Part shown: positions 11,811 through 26,756 of the stretch, piece after piece
How positions within the stretch are numbered: position 1 is the stretch's first letter
Layout of the letters: every line of letters starts with the position of its first letter
Origin: Athripsodes cinereus
Lineage: Eukaryota; Arthropoda; Insecta; Trichoptera; Leptoceridae
Reading direction: 5' to 3'
Length of the DNA stretch: 64,000 bases
Assembly: GCA_947579605.1 (NCBI GenBank)
Contig: OX388316.1
Location: forward strand, 15,875,290-15,939,289
Program-made: the position numbers and the translations under genes
The notes under the pieces: generated by a model
The model's database searches: none
The model's input: the letters and a program-made list of their open reading frames with translations, nothing else
Told to the model about the DNA's origin: nothing

Positions 11811-12284
11811 ATGACAAGAGTTGCCAATGCGAGATATCCTGAATTGAGAGAAGAACGTTGTCGGTTATTAACATTTCGCACTTATCCCAAACAAATCAAC
11901 AAATATGCTTACGACTTGATGAAAGCAGGGTTCTTTTATGCTGGAAATGGAGATTGCACTATCTGTTATTTCTGCGGAGGATCCATTTTAGATTGGGGTG
12001 AAAGCGACAAACCTTGGGAAACACATGCAAAATTTTACGAAGACTGCCCACTGGTAAAGGAACACAAACAATTTGAAGAAAACAAAAAGATAAAGCAAAT
12101 GAATCGTACACCACCGTTAATTAAAGAATCTGATAAGTGCTATTTGTGTCAAGAGAAAAAAATTACAGTTTGCTCATTTCCATGTGAACATGCAGTCCTT
12201 TGCGAAGCATGCGCACCGAAAGCCAACGAATGCCCGGAGTGTTTTGTTGACATTAAAGAAAAAATATTTTTAAAATATAACTAA
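11811..12284 (+). CDS. Inhibitor of apoptosis protein, one BIR plus RING
   Basis: Encodes 157 residues from an ATG with a purine at -3 (AAGAAATGA). A BIR domain spans about residues 12-82, with zinc ligands C52, C55, H72 and C79. The spacing C-x2-C-x16-H-x6-C is canonical, and the GxxxxxDxPWETH stretch carries groove residues typical of BIRs that bind IAP-binding-motif peptides. A C-terminal RING follows at residues 110-144 (C110, C113, C125, H127, C131, C134, C141, C144). Members of this family bind caspases or their antagonists and act as RING E3 ubiquitin ligases; that role is inferred here. It is shorter than typical cellular IAPs (two or three BIRs) and has no intron. It could be a retrocopy, a virus-derived gene, or a normal small insect IAP. 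The frame is intact, which suggests constraint or recent origin. Confidence 0.88.
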   Translation: MTRVANARYPELREERCRLLTFRTYPKQINKYAYDLMKAGFFYAGNGDCTICYFCGGSILDWGESDKPWETHAKFYEDCPLVKEHKQFEENKKIKQMNRTPPLIKESDKCYLCQEKKITVCSFPCEHAVLCEACAPKANECPECFVDIKEKIFLKYN

Positions 12285-12288
12285 GTGA

Positions 12289-12294
12289 AATAAA
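12289..12294 (+). terminator. Poly(A) signal of the IAP gene
   Basis: AATAAA lies only four bases after the TAA stop of the IAP ORF. If used, the 3' UTR would be unusually short. Confidence 0.4.
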
Positions 12295-12749
12295 ATTATA
12301 AATATTTAGAAAGTTATTGTTACTTAAAATATTTTGTAAATCTCCATATTAATTTATGGAAATAGAGTTTGACAATAACATTGTAAGTCAAAACCAGGAT
12401 ACTGTACGTATTGTTAAAAACAGTAAAACTCAAAAATTTGTATTTTTTGCCATAAAATCTAATTATATACCTAATCTTATGCCACCTAGGCACAATCGAG
12501 ATTAATGGCGGGAACAATTCTAATCAAAAAAATTGAAAAAATATTAATATTATTATATGTCGCTGAAGATGTGGGGGTGAGTAATAAGTAGTTATTAGTG
12601 TCATATATATGTTTGGGCTGCTGTTGATATATGCTAATTTTAATAGAATTAACAAAGGTTTAAAATAAAACATTAAAACAAAACAACGAACGAATGAAAA
12701 TTTGTATACAGTGAAAGTTATATAGTGTTTTATTTTAAATTTAATTTAA

Positions 12750-13157
12750 CTGGCTGTTTCACCACCTCTGGATAAAGTGCCTGATAGCCAATCCAACACA
12801 AATCTAACGGATAAAACGAAAAATGCGTTTCACGACTCCCTGACAGCGCTATCCTATAGATAAAGTTCTGGATAAGTTATCCAGGGGCTATGTCTTAGAT
12901 AGTGTTAAACTGTCAAAATTTGTTTACATGTGTGTTGCCTAGACATATTCCTAGGCAACGTGCCTAGGAATTCCTACCTACGTGCATACATTCATGCAAC
13001 AAACGCATGAAATTACAACACTGCCACTGCTATTTGGCGGATAACAATCCGTAAGAAATGTGTAGGTGGTGAAACGCTCGCTTCAGTTTATCTTGTAGAT
13101 AAATGTATCCTAAGGATAGTTATCTAGAACTTTATCCGGAGGTGGTGAAACAGCCTG
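12750..13157. mobile_element. PIF/Harbinger-type MITE
   Basis: This 408-bp element has terminal inverted repeats of about 28 bp. The left starts CTGGCTGTTTCACCACCTCT and the right, inverted, starts CAGGCTGTTTCACCACCTCC, both continuing GGATAAAGT. It is flanked by TAA on both sides (12747-12749 and 13158-13160), the 3-bp TWA duplication typical of PIF/Harbinger elements. There is no ORF. An internal hairpin (GTTGCCTAG against CTAGGCAAC) sits near 12935-12960. The ends are well preserved, so it is fairly young. Confidence 0.8.
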
Positions 13158-13858
13158 TAATTCTATTAAAATGAACTTTCAAAAAGTTTTCCAAGTACTA
13201 TACAATTATTAGACTAGTTTTAAATTCACTTTATTTTATTGATTGAGTTGACACTTATTTTACAACGCTCCAATTAAATTTATAAAAACTAGGTTAATTT
13301 ATATAAATGTATACAGTAAATCGTAAAATAGATTGTTTGTTTCTATAAATTCCGTAATTTTGATTTTATTTGCATTTAAAAAAAATTAGTTTAGTTCATA
13401 GGTTTGATAATATGTATATCTTGTTGTAACAAAAGTAATTTTAGACCAGGCCTACGCAATTGCAAAATCCTTTTTATTTTAGATAGGGTTGGAAACTCTG
13501 CTGTATACCATATATTTTTACTCTAAATCAAATACCTATACAATTTTTTATGGGTCAAGAGACCTTACATCCCTTGTTACATCCATAAGTTGATCTATTG
13601 TGATACAAATACATGTACTTATAATAATTTTAAAAAACCAATAAAAATTGCATTTCCACAAATACTGTTAGTTTCATTTTATTGTATCCAAAAAAAACAG
13701 TTATTTTAATAATAAATATACACCAATTTCTTATCACGTCACATTGAGTTATTTAATATCTTTTGATTTACAAATGATTAAAATAATAATGTCAAGAAAA
13801 TCCTTCATTTACAAAATATGCAGTACAATCATATATTATGTAATGTAGTTATCTATGG
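13158..13858. other. Gene-free stretch
   Basis: AT-rich sequence with no ORF or repeat that I can name. Confidence 0.5.
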
Positions 13859-14215
13859 CAGTGGTCCCCAAACTTTCTATCACTGTGAGCCGATTAATGT
13901 TTGATAATTTTACCATGGCCCGCTAAAGGAATGGGAGGGGCATTGATTGTTTACAAAGAAAAAGTGATATAAGGACTTTTTTTTAGGTCTCAGATTCCCA
14001 GAATTGATGATTTTCCTAACACTCATAATTTCTGCTCCCTCATTGGAAGGTCTTTGAAAAGATATAGGAATTTAAAATATTTCTCGATTACCTCAGTTAT
14101 GCTTTGTTTTAAATGGCGAAAAGGTTGCGGTACCTTTGAAAAAAGTACTAAAAACCTCTTCTCATTGTAAAAACTTGAAATTTGACACCCCACATTACCC
14201 ATATATTTAAAAAAA
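13859..14215. mobile_element. hAT-like element, one end only
   Basis: Starts CAGTGGTCCCCAAACTTT, a typical hAT terminal sequence, followed by GTGAGCCGATTAATG and CATGGCCCGC. The inner part (about 14100-14215), read in reverse, matches the segment at about 39955-40060: both share TATGGG, TGTCAAA, and GAAGAGGTTTTTA followed by TACTTTT. I cannot find the other terminus, and the right side may be cut by the LINE tail that follows. Confidence 0.5.
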
Positions 14216-14239
14216 AAATGGGTGTGTACCTGGAAGATT

Positions 14240-14352
14240 CCGGGTTGGCTGGAAGAAATCGCATATGCAATAAGCCAGCCTTTTGGTAATTTCTAGGAAC
14301 AAAAACTTGTACACTGTATATATTGATGCCAATAAAGTTTTATTTATTATTT
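14240..14352 (+). mobile_element. LINE 3' tail fragment
   Basis: Shows GGTTGGCTGGAAGAAATCGC, then an AATAAGCCAGCC block, a T/A-rich spacer and CAATAAAGTTTTATTTATT. This is a recurrent lepidopteran non-LTR 3' UTR pattern related to the copies at 28965, 32876, 34636 and 43783. Confidence 0.55.
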
Positions 14353-15978
14353 ATCATTACCTGCTTGAAAAAAAGAAATAAAAACCTCTTCCTTATATTT
14401 TAATCAAGTTTTAACTTGAACTTGAAGTTTTACAAATTCAAATAAAATTTGAAAATACATGACAATATGTAAATAATCATTCAATACAATGAAACACATA
14501 TTGAAAATTCATTAGATTTTTTTTACTGTTAAAACATGAAACCTTACATAATATTAAATTAAATACAAACACACATAAGAATGAACCTATAATAAATTTT
14601 ATGTAGATACATACAAGTTCTGTAAGATCGCAAGTCATCATTAAATTAAAACATTAAACTAAAACATACCCATGATCAAACAAGTTTTCTTTTCTCTAAA
14701 GGATTATTGGTGTTCTATACCAGAACATAGTTAATTGTTTACTCATTTATTTGATTGTATCAAAATTATTTGTATTCAGTTAAGTAATTAAAAATCATAA
14801 ATCTGAAATTAAAAGTATCTAAGACTCGTAAGTATTAAACTCGCCCATTGCACAAAATTATTTATCCTATTGTTGTGATAGCATAATTTTTGTTCTTCTT
14901 TTTATACTGATTTTGTGCAATAAAGTTTATTATTATTATTATTATCTAGATATCATAAGATGAAATTTTATTGTGAAATAAATTACAATAAGACATTGGT
15001 TGTGAGTGATATTTTGTCTGCGGTGATAAGTGACAGATTAAATATGCTAGAGAATTATGGATACAATGACAGTGGTACGAAAGAGAAATAGGGTGCTTTG
15101 TTGTATTAAAAATGACCGGGTAAATGCACTCTTAATCATAGAAAACATTGGTATCTGTCTGGTGAGGTTGGTTTATATGAGATCTTCATTCTGGATGATT
15201 TTATTTTGACGCCGTTTAACAGTCCCTAGACCGTCTCAAGGGCGCCGGTGAAAAGTTCAGTTTTCAATTTGCTTCTGAAGCTGGTGACAGTCTGACTATC
15301 TCTCAATGGCACCAAATTGAATGTTACTTTTCTCATTCACACGTCGTCCGTTAACTTTCTTTTAAAAAGGTAATGTGAAAGCAAATGAACGGATAATGTT
15401 AAATGTGTCTTTAAATGGCAACTGAATGTTTTGAATGAATTTGTTACAGTTAACCAGACATGTCAAGATGTCAGCCTACATAGATGTGGCAGAGAATCCG
15501 AGTACAAACATCTTGACGGTGCAAATTCTGTAAGGCAACAGGAATACAAATCCAGAAGACAAGGCCAGTATTATAATATAATTCTTGAAATTTATTATAT
15601 GTAAGACTGCTTGTGTTGTTTTTTAATTTGATTTCATGCAATATGTTTGTATTCGCTATTTAACACGGTAAGAAACGGCTTAATGAATTCTCGCCAAAGA
15701 TAAAAAAATTGCAATCATCAATTAGATTCACCATAGAAATACGACAACCGTTCCTTGATGTGGAAGTAAAAAGAAAACAAGATGGAACATTACGAGTAAA
15801 TATCTCAAACTAACACCTACAAATAAATATCTCAACGCAAATTCACACTATCATCCGATACAAAAACATGGTAACACAATCAAAAATATTATTGATAAAT
15901 CAAATTGAAATAAGTTAACAATTATTAACTTATGTTGTAATTGTTATAATTATTTTGATATAATATTTTGATTAATTT
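14353..15978. other. Gene-free stretch with short repeat tails
   Basis: No gene is supported. Near 14847-14945 a short segment runs from CTCGCCCATTGCACAAAATT to TTGTGCAATAAAGTTTATT with an ATT microsatellite. It looks like a small retrotransposed tail. A somewhat GC-richer block at about 15180-15560 has the feel of an old repeat but shows no reading frame. Confidence 0.45.
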
Positions 15979-16179
15979 AAAAATAAAAGAAACTTTGTTT
16001 TTTCCACTTAAATAACTTTACTTAGTTATAATGTTTTCAGAACTACTTGTTCCATCATCAGTAACAATATTTACTGTAGGTATTATTGTTACTGCTGATG
16101 GAACAAGTAGTTCTGAAAACTTTATAAATAAATAAAGTCAGGTATTTAAGTAAAAAAAAACAAAGTTTCTTTTATTTTG
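15979..16179. mobile_element. Fold-back MITE with a strong central hairpin
   Basis: The outer arms are AAATAAAAGAAACTTTGTTT and its inverse near 16160-16179. The inner arms, about 36 bp at 16033-16120, pair TCAGAACTACTTGTTCCATC with its inverse almost perfectly around a 13-base loop. There is no ORF. The right arm is duplicated in tandem immediately downstream. Confidence 0.7.
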
Positions 16180-16277
16180 AAATAAATAATAAATATGGAA
16201 ACTTTATAAATAAATAAAGTTATTTAAGTAAAAAAAAAAAAAAGTTTCTTTTATTTTGAAATAAATAATAAATATGG
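16119..16277. repeat. Tandem duplication, two copies of about 82 bp
   Basis: ACTTTATAAATAAATAAAGT begins at 16119 and again at 16201. Each copy continues through TATTTAAGT, an A run, AAGTTTCTTTTATTTTGAA and ATAAATAATAAATATGGAA. Copy 1 carries a 3-4 base insertion and a C inside its A run; otherwise the copies are nearly identical. Confidence 0.8.
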
Positions 16278-17645
16278 AATTCCACAGTAATTAATTAATC
16301 ACGAAACGTTGGAAAAATTAATATTTTGAGTTACATAGTTTGAACATAAATTATCACCGTAAGTAATATAATAATTAGTGTAGAGTGTGACCAAAAACAC
16401 AAAAAATATAAAAACAAATTTTGAGATGATTCCTAAGACATAATCAGAATTTTTAAGTTATAAGAATTATTAAAAAAAATATAGATAATATTTATTCAGG
16501 TTATATCTAGTAATTTACTCCTATCCTTACACAGGCAATGAACTAAACAAAATTCAAAAGTCCTGTACATAACTTAATATTAACTATTTTAATTTCGATT
16601 TCTACATAGCAAAACTTTAGCAAGTTGATTAACATTGTGCAATTTTAAATTAAAAACCAAATGTAAGTATTAAAATTGTAATTAAGTGCAGTTGGTCACT
16701 GTTTACCCTACATACAGGAGACGGTGTAATGGTAAAGATGGATAAAATATCAAAATAATGTTTATCTACCTCTACATTATATATAACATACTTGATAGAT
16801 TTTAATGAAAACTAGAATTTGAACTAATAAAACTAACGAAATACTAGAAGACAAGATTAAGTTAATGTAAATTTATACTATTATGAAAAATCTGATGACT
16901 GATCATCTAAAAAATCTACCATTTACCAAGCAAATATACAAACAAAATTAATAAATACCCTAAATATGACAAACTACTCTTGTTTCATTGTAACTGGCCT
17001 TCAGAAGGTAAGTGAATGAAGACAGAACAGCAGGGCTTCTCTTGACAAAATCTAAATAGGTCTTAATCTAGTCTAGTCATACGATGCGCAAAGGATCAAA
17101 AATACCTGCATACCAAGTTTGCGGTAGTGGTAGTGCGGCATTTTTGACAACAGTCCCTTCACGCGTCGTATGATTAAGATCAAGACAAGATTAAAACCGT
17201 ATTTAGATTGTTTCAAGAGTAACCCTGAGAATTTAGAAGAGAAAAAAAAAACTAGAAATTCATCCAATGGACGTAGAAATACCGAAAGTGGCCAAACCTT
17301 ACATTTACTTTGAAGATACTACATACTCCCTAGGGCATGAGCAGTAAACACTTCCAAATTGAAAATTGTGAATTGGCTGCACCTGCCATAAATACAGCAA
17401 TATCCCGTTAATATTTTTTAATAAGTATATAATCGAGAAACTATTGCCAAATAATTTAAAGCCTAAATACACAAAGAACGCATAAAATTAGTTTGTAGAA
17501 CCTTAAATCTAAATAAATTGTATTAAATTAATTCTAAAGCAATAAAAAACTATGAGTTTACAGTAAGACTACATACTAGAGGAATTGTCTAAAATCAGGT
17601 GACATATTTGCTGGCTTCACTCAGTAGCAGTAAAGGGTTTGTTTG
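16278..17645. other. Region downstream of the LSD1 stop; possible 3' UTR
   Basis: No ORF of note. Because LSD1 is transcribed leftward, its 3' UTR must occupy part of this stretch. An AATAAA on the minus strand (TTTATT at 16491-16496) is one possible poly(A) signal, but it is not proven. Confidence 0.4.
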
Positions 17646-20639
<2,994 letters not shown>

Positions 20640-21639
20640 CTGAAATCAAATGCATACAAAAATGAGTTGCTTTTTAGAACAATTTTATTTTGTACACACG
20701 TTGAAAAAATACATAATGTATGGAAATAGCATCTAAATATACCATTGGTAAAATAATAATGGGGTATGCCATGGTGGTATATTGGCGGTAAATATTAGTT
20801 ATTCAGTTGTTAATTTAACACTTGAACTTCGCTACTTCGATGGTGAAAAGTCTTAAATTCCCCATAGAAACTAATAATGGATTGGTCATATCACGTCACA
20901 ATGACATCGCTAACAAATCTGCAACCAAACGTAAATATTTACAAGCTCATGTTTCGAGAAAACTCTAGTATTTCTGTGATTAAACTAATGTCACTTAATC
21001 TGCGACAGATGATACCTACATAAACGTTGTAGGTATATATTGCTGGGTATGTATACATCTAGTAACGGAAAATTTAATAAATCTAATCTTATCTTTTTGT
21101 GTACATATATCGTCTCTCCTCTGACTAACAGTCGTATCTGCCTAAATGTAAATTGTTCAGGAGAGCGTTTTTTTTTGTGTTTTGCCGTGCATATTTTCGT
21201 CTCTCCTAGTTATATGATACAGTGTAAATAAATTACATTATTTTATTTGTACCTATTCTTATATATCTCAGAATCATTTTTGTGATGAAATTTTGAGGAA
21301 TTAGCAGATACAACACATTTTATTTAGAGTAATTCTTAAATACGACAACAAATCAAAAAGCTATTCCAGGAAAACGGTCACAGTTACAGGTGTGATTTTC
21401 AGTGAGAACATGCAAGGCACATATAAATACACATCGGTGATCATAGCTCGCTTTCGCCAAAAATGTCAGATACGACAGTTAGTCAAAAGAGGGACGATAT
21501 AGCTGGTAAAAATCAATAACAAACGGACTCATCGTTATCCTGTTTGTTAAAGGATATACAAACATTGTAAAGTAAGATAAGACTATGTTTTAGGTATATT
21601 CAGTTTACTGCAAAAGGTGAATAAGGATGTACATATTTA

Positions 21640-21705
21640 CGTTTATAAAAAAACCCAGATAGGTATATCATTTAAAAAGAAAAAAATTAAAAAAAGACAA
21701 TCAAA
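21640..21705 (+). repeat. Retroelement 3' tail fragment
   Basis: GTTTATAAAAAAACCCAGAT followed by TATATCATTTAAAAAG and an A-rich tail matches the 3' end at 57898-57930 (GTTTATAACAAAACCCAGAT, then ATATCTTTTTAAAA). Confidence 0.5.
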
Positions 21706-21760
21706 ATTTTTAATTAAATAATAATTTGTAGTAAACATTCACGACAAAATCATTAATTTC

Positions 21761-21858
21761 ATACCATCACGGTATTTCCCTCATGTGAGATAGGTAGCCA
21801 GCAGACTAACTGATGCACAAAACAAACATGCGTGTTGTCTTCTCGGTGCCAAAAAAGA
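21761..21858 (+). repeat. Interspersed repeat, family A
   Basis: Core order: ACCATCACGGTATTTCCCTC, then GTAGCCAGCAGACTAACTG, then AACAAACATGC, then GTTGTCTTCTC. This core recurs about ten times in the window in both orientations. Confidence 0.7.
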
Positions 21859-22074
21859 AGTAAATACTTCAGTTAGACATTATGGGTGACATACCTACCT
21901 TTTCGCTAAACTGAAAATTTCAAACGTCTTTAACATTTATTTATTTATTTATTAACATAACATGATGTTTTACAATTACATGCCTCTTACGGAACACTTG
22001 AAAGCTAACATAAAATATTGGAAAACCTATTCTTTACCGTAGACTCCAAGGGGTATGAAAATTATATTGCTACT

Positions 22075-22180
22075 ATACCATCCCGGCATATGCCACAAGT
22101 GGAGTTCCCAGAAGCCCAGCTGCATGTACCTAACAAACATGCAAGACGTCCACTCAATGCCAACAAAAAATTTGAACCTT
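22075..22180 (+). repeat. Interspersed repeat, family A
   Basis: Diverged copy: ACCATCCCGGCATATGCCAC, AAGTGGAGTTCCCAGAAGCC, AACAAACATGCAAGACGTCC, ATGCCAACAAAAAA. Confidence 0.65.
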
Positions 22181-23209
22181 CAGGATTGAGTAGCAAGTTT
22201 CATTGCCAAATTTAAGATATGAAAATATCCTTATTTTTTTTTGTTGGTATTCGAAGACTTACGGAAAATAGTGGGAGACCAGTTCTTTCCCGGGTACTCC
22301 ACGGAACTTGCCGGGCGCTCCACGGAAATGAAAATTATACCATTGATAATAATTTTCAGTAGGTAAATAAGTAAAGCATGTAGGTAGGTACCTAATAAAA
22401 TAATTTTCAAAATATGAATGAAAACTTCTGTCCGCTTTGAAAATATTTAAATAAGATTTATAGAAATATCAAATATCTACGTTACAATGTTTAGTAAAAA
22501 AAAGTGCATAAAAAGGTAGGTAAATAACATTTGAATAAACCTCGACATTCAATATTTCATGGAAAACAAAGTGATAATTACCTACCTACTATTTGAAAAA
22601 TATTGTCATAAAAAAGTAAAGTACACTATTTACAGTGATAAGTTATACAAAATTATTAATTAATGTGAAACTTACACGAAACTTATACCGTCGAGCTTTT
22701 ACGCCATAGACTGCCATCTATTGAAAAAAGTCGAAAGCTTAAAGCTTAGGACATTCTCCTCCAGGAGGCGCGAATGTTAGAAGCCGAGGGACGAACCATA
22801 ACTATTCTATTTTAAACGCCATCTTCTTGTTTACGAGTGATCAGGGCCACTATGATTTCAGTTTGTAAAAAGTGCTAAATAATAATAACTATTCCAGCAA
22901 AATATTATTCGGTAAAATCATAATTATTTTCAAATTAAAACGATACACAAATATCCATTATTAAAACCATACAAGTTAGATACAATAGTTATGTCCCGAT
23001 ATTAATTTATAGATATTATTTGTGTTTCACATTTTTCCAACACGAAAATTCAAGTTTTTTGGTATGTGTTTACCATAATTCACATTTTCTTCAATACTTA
23101 ACTTACTTTAAATGGTTCAAATGAATGAAACTGACAAACAGTAAGTAGTTTACATAGAAACTTTTGTTTTAAAACAACTAAAATACTTCTTTAAATCTAC
23201 CTATAATAT

Positions 23210-23410
23210 GGTGGCATTTCCCATAAGTTGGGCAGCCAGTAGACTGACCATAAACATGCAAGCCGTTTTCTCCATCACAAGAAGACTATATTTAATAGAA
23301 ATATCACTTAATTTAAAAATAAACGCATATGAAAAACGAGATGAACAATGTTTACAACTTTAGAGCATATAACAAACATGCAAATTATGTCAACAAAAAA
23401 TTCAAACATT
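23210..23410 (+). repeat. Interspersed repeat, family A (one copy and a second partial)
   Basis: 23210-23285 reads GGCATTTCCCATAAGTTGGG, CAGCCAGTAGACTGACC, AAACATGCAAGCCGTTTTCT. A partial second copy at about 23355-23410 has AACAAACATGCAAATTATG and CAACAAAAAATTC. Confidence 0.6.
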
Positions 23411-23734
23411 CAGGACGGATGATTTTATATTTTTATTTCAGCGATGATGTTTGACAATCATCCTGATCGACAGGCCAAACAGTGTTTGTTTTTTTTTTAT
23501 TTTTTTTTATAATTCTTATAATTTGTATAAAAATGAACTTTCACGACGTTGTCACCGACAAAATAGAATCTATAGCCTCAATTAAGAAAATAATAAGATA
23601 TATGTACCATCCATGCGACTCCTGTAAAAGGTTGTATAAAATCCTGTAAAAAATCGCAAATGTCACACACTTATAACATACAATTCATTTCCAATTTTAT
23701 TCAACGATGAGGTGTGTCTTATTTTTTACTGACA

Positions 23735-23815
23735 CGGAGAGGATGACACGCATGTTTATTACGTGCAAATGGTCTATTGACTATCCCATTGCGGGAGGTG
23801 CCGAGATGGTAGAGG
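23735..23815 (-). repeat. Interspersed repeat, family A
   Basis: Inverse copy: GGATGACACGCATGTTTATT, GACTATCCCATTGCGGGAG, GTGCCGAGATGG. Confidence 0.6.
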
Positions 23816-26573
23816 AGATAGATATTACAGACGTAGATATAGTATAAATTGTAGAATAAGTTTATTGTTTCTGAAACTCATCGACTATCATTAATTCTGG
23901 AAAACCGGTTGAATATTTGAAATTCTCACTTGTAATATGTTACATATTTCTAACAACACGAGTCATTGCGTGAACAGGAGATAATAATATTTCCTCATCC
24001 GTATGTACTTCAGAAGTGTGACTCTGCAAGACGAGACGTCAATATACGGCGCTATTTCCTTATGTCATTGTGATATTAATATTACCATTACCAATGCCTT
24101 CATATAAACGAAGTAGGTACTGTACAATAAACGCAAATAAACAAATAATAGAAAAATTTGATGGTCTGATGACACTATCCAAATTATGTTCAATAAATTA
24201 GTTCGTGTCACTTGAGACCGAAAGGATAGCAAAAATTTTGAAGAGACTTATAATTAATAATGGTCAATAACTTTTCAGTCGAAAAAAAAGGTTAGAATCA
24301 GACGGAAAACCGATATCACTTTCATGGTGAAGGTAATAAATAAGTCTTCTACTACGTCAACGTTGATGAAATCAATTCAAACCACAGCACAGGTAGAAAA
24401 ATGGAAATTAACCATGTGAATATATCACGAAGAATAATAGATTACGTTTTCAAAATAAGAAAGAACGAGGAATAAGAAAATGACTATGGTAAGAAAATAT
24501 TTTACCTACAGGTTTGTTCATATATACATACATGTATGTAAGTCGTTTAAATAGAAGACCATGACATGCTAGAGATGGTATCGCATGGATCTCCTGTAGA
24601 GTTGATATACGCGCAACAAGTTGTACTAAGAATTTGACAAATCGGTACATGGACTAGAAAATGTTCACGTACAGCAGGAATGACTTGAAATAGCCAATAG
24701 CAGTAAGACAATCTAATTAATTTTCATATTTTAAAACAATTATGACAACTCTTTGAAGAACTATCTTTTCTGTTCACCATTTTTCACTCACACCAATTTG
24801 ACGACAATTGATCAACTTGTTCTGAACAAGTTCTCTACTCTGAACAATACTATTACTCTGGTGCCTGATTTTATAAAAATAGTAGGTACTTATTAAAAAA
24901 AGCTTTCTCAAGCCTTGAACACACGATAATGGTCCTGGGTAAAGTGTTTAGCGAAATATAGACAGGATAATCATGAAATAAAAAAAAAAATCGAAAATTA
25001 GGAAAACTTACAATACACATAGACTATGATAATGAACAATAACTCATATGAGCACATTTTTCTACTGTAAAATAAAATAAAGGTACTACATTAAGGACAA
25101 TACTTAATAAACATGTAACTGACCAGAGCTGTCGTTAGTAACAATGCACCGGAAACTATAATTAAAATGGGATGCGTTTAATTATGACAATATAATAATA
25201 AACGTAGATATCAATATGTAGGTATGTATTTCCTATATTCCGATCAAATAAGAAAAGAACTTACATGCCCAGTACGTAGTAGCTTGTTATGAGTAATTAA
25301 GCCTTACTCAACAGAGCGAAATATAAACTGAATAAATTGGGAAGCAAATGATCAATCGATGAAAATTCATACACAAATTTATGCACAAATCTAGATATTC
25401 TATCCGACTGCATGAATAAATCTGTTCACACTGAAGGTGCTATATGTAATGGACAGCCTGAAAGACAGTCCGGCTGAATCCACGACTATTACAAAAGCAA
25501 TCAAGATATATTTCTTAATGAAAACTCATTTTTTTTAAAACTGAAATAATTTTCAAAAACATGTCTAAGTTAAAATTCAGGTATGCTGAAATCTACTGAA
25601 GATTTATAAATAAAACAGTAATTAATTTCAAATATGACATATGCATGATGTGAAATAAACGCAAAGAGAACTTAATGCGCTCTCTTGTATAAACATAAAG
25701 CTATGAAGGTACTCTTATAAATTTTACAAAATAATTATACTTTCTGGTTAAACGAAAAAATATTATAAAAAATAAACTTTAGAATGTTCGTGATCTTTTA
25801 ATATCCAACAAAAATATCTATTCACTGAATTCTTTCACGTAAAAATATTATCGATTATAGAGATGAAATAATTTATACATTATTTTTTAAACTAATAATA
25901 ATGTCGATGATAAAAAGTGGAGCGCAATCCCTAGAACACTTTCATTTATTTGTACGCTATTATAATATAAATTATAAATTGTGATCTCATATGAGATAAC
26001 GAGTTCCAATGGCCAATAGGCCGACAGACAAGGGGTGGTTGATTATACTGACGCCACCCCAGACAATGCAATATATACTTTATGTTATTTTTATAATATT
26101 CTTGATGGGTAAACAAACATTATGCGTGTTGCTACTATTCCATAATTTTATCATCGATTATAGGACGTGTAAGATGTTGAACCACCCTAAAAAAAATCAA
26201 ATATTGTAAAGAAAACTGTTTACTTCTCATGTATCTATAATAATATATGTTGAATGATTTATTTGGCGCCGTTCAATGGAGCATCCATCTCAAGTGGAAA
26301 ACTATGTTGAAAATACGATGTCCTCTACTTGCTCCTAAACGATTTTATCGATTGGTTTTTACGAAGGTCCTCTGGAAGTCTGTTCCTGATGATGAGTCCT
26401 GCGATCACAAAAACCCTATAATAGAAGCAGGACTTGTTTGCTCCATTGATCTCGTCCAGCATATTGGTGAATGTCTTATCAATCATGTCGAACAATATGA
26501 CAAATATTACATTTAAAAAGTAGACAAATTCTAATATTAAATGAACAAACTACAAAATTCAATAAAATTCGCA

Positions 26574-26756
26574 TCAAATCCAATTCAATTGTGTTTCATC
26601 CCAGGTGTTGCTCCCAGGCATCCCCTCCTCTAATTCATAGCGTCTTTGCGCCAATTGAGCCACCTTTTCCCACGACATTCCTAACGCACTGATGTCGTCG
26701 TCATAGGAACTGTATACTGTGAAAGACTTTGCACACATTGCAGATAATCCAGCCAA
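26574..26756 (-). repeat. Interspersed repeat, family D (TE coding relic)
   Basis: On the minus strand it reads ALGMSWEKVAQLAQRRYELE, a peptide pattern I associate with lepidopteran retroelement relics. It aligns with 43145-43275 (minus) and 57213-57320 (plus) through blocks such as AGCGTCTTTGCG and CACGACATT. Confidence 0.55.

Noticed and set aside
24450..24650. 66-codon minus frame as a possible upstream LSD1 exon
   Set aside because: The sequence does not resemble any part of LSD1.
26009..26516. Two plus-strand frames (66 and 89 codons)
   Set aside because: Not recognised, lacking splice or domain support; one spans a small hairpin that is likely repeat-derived.
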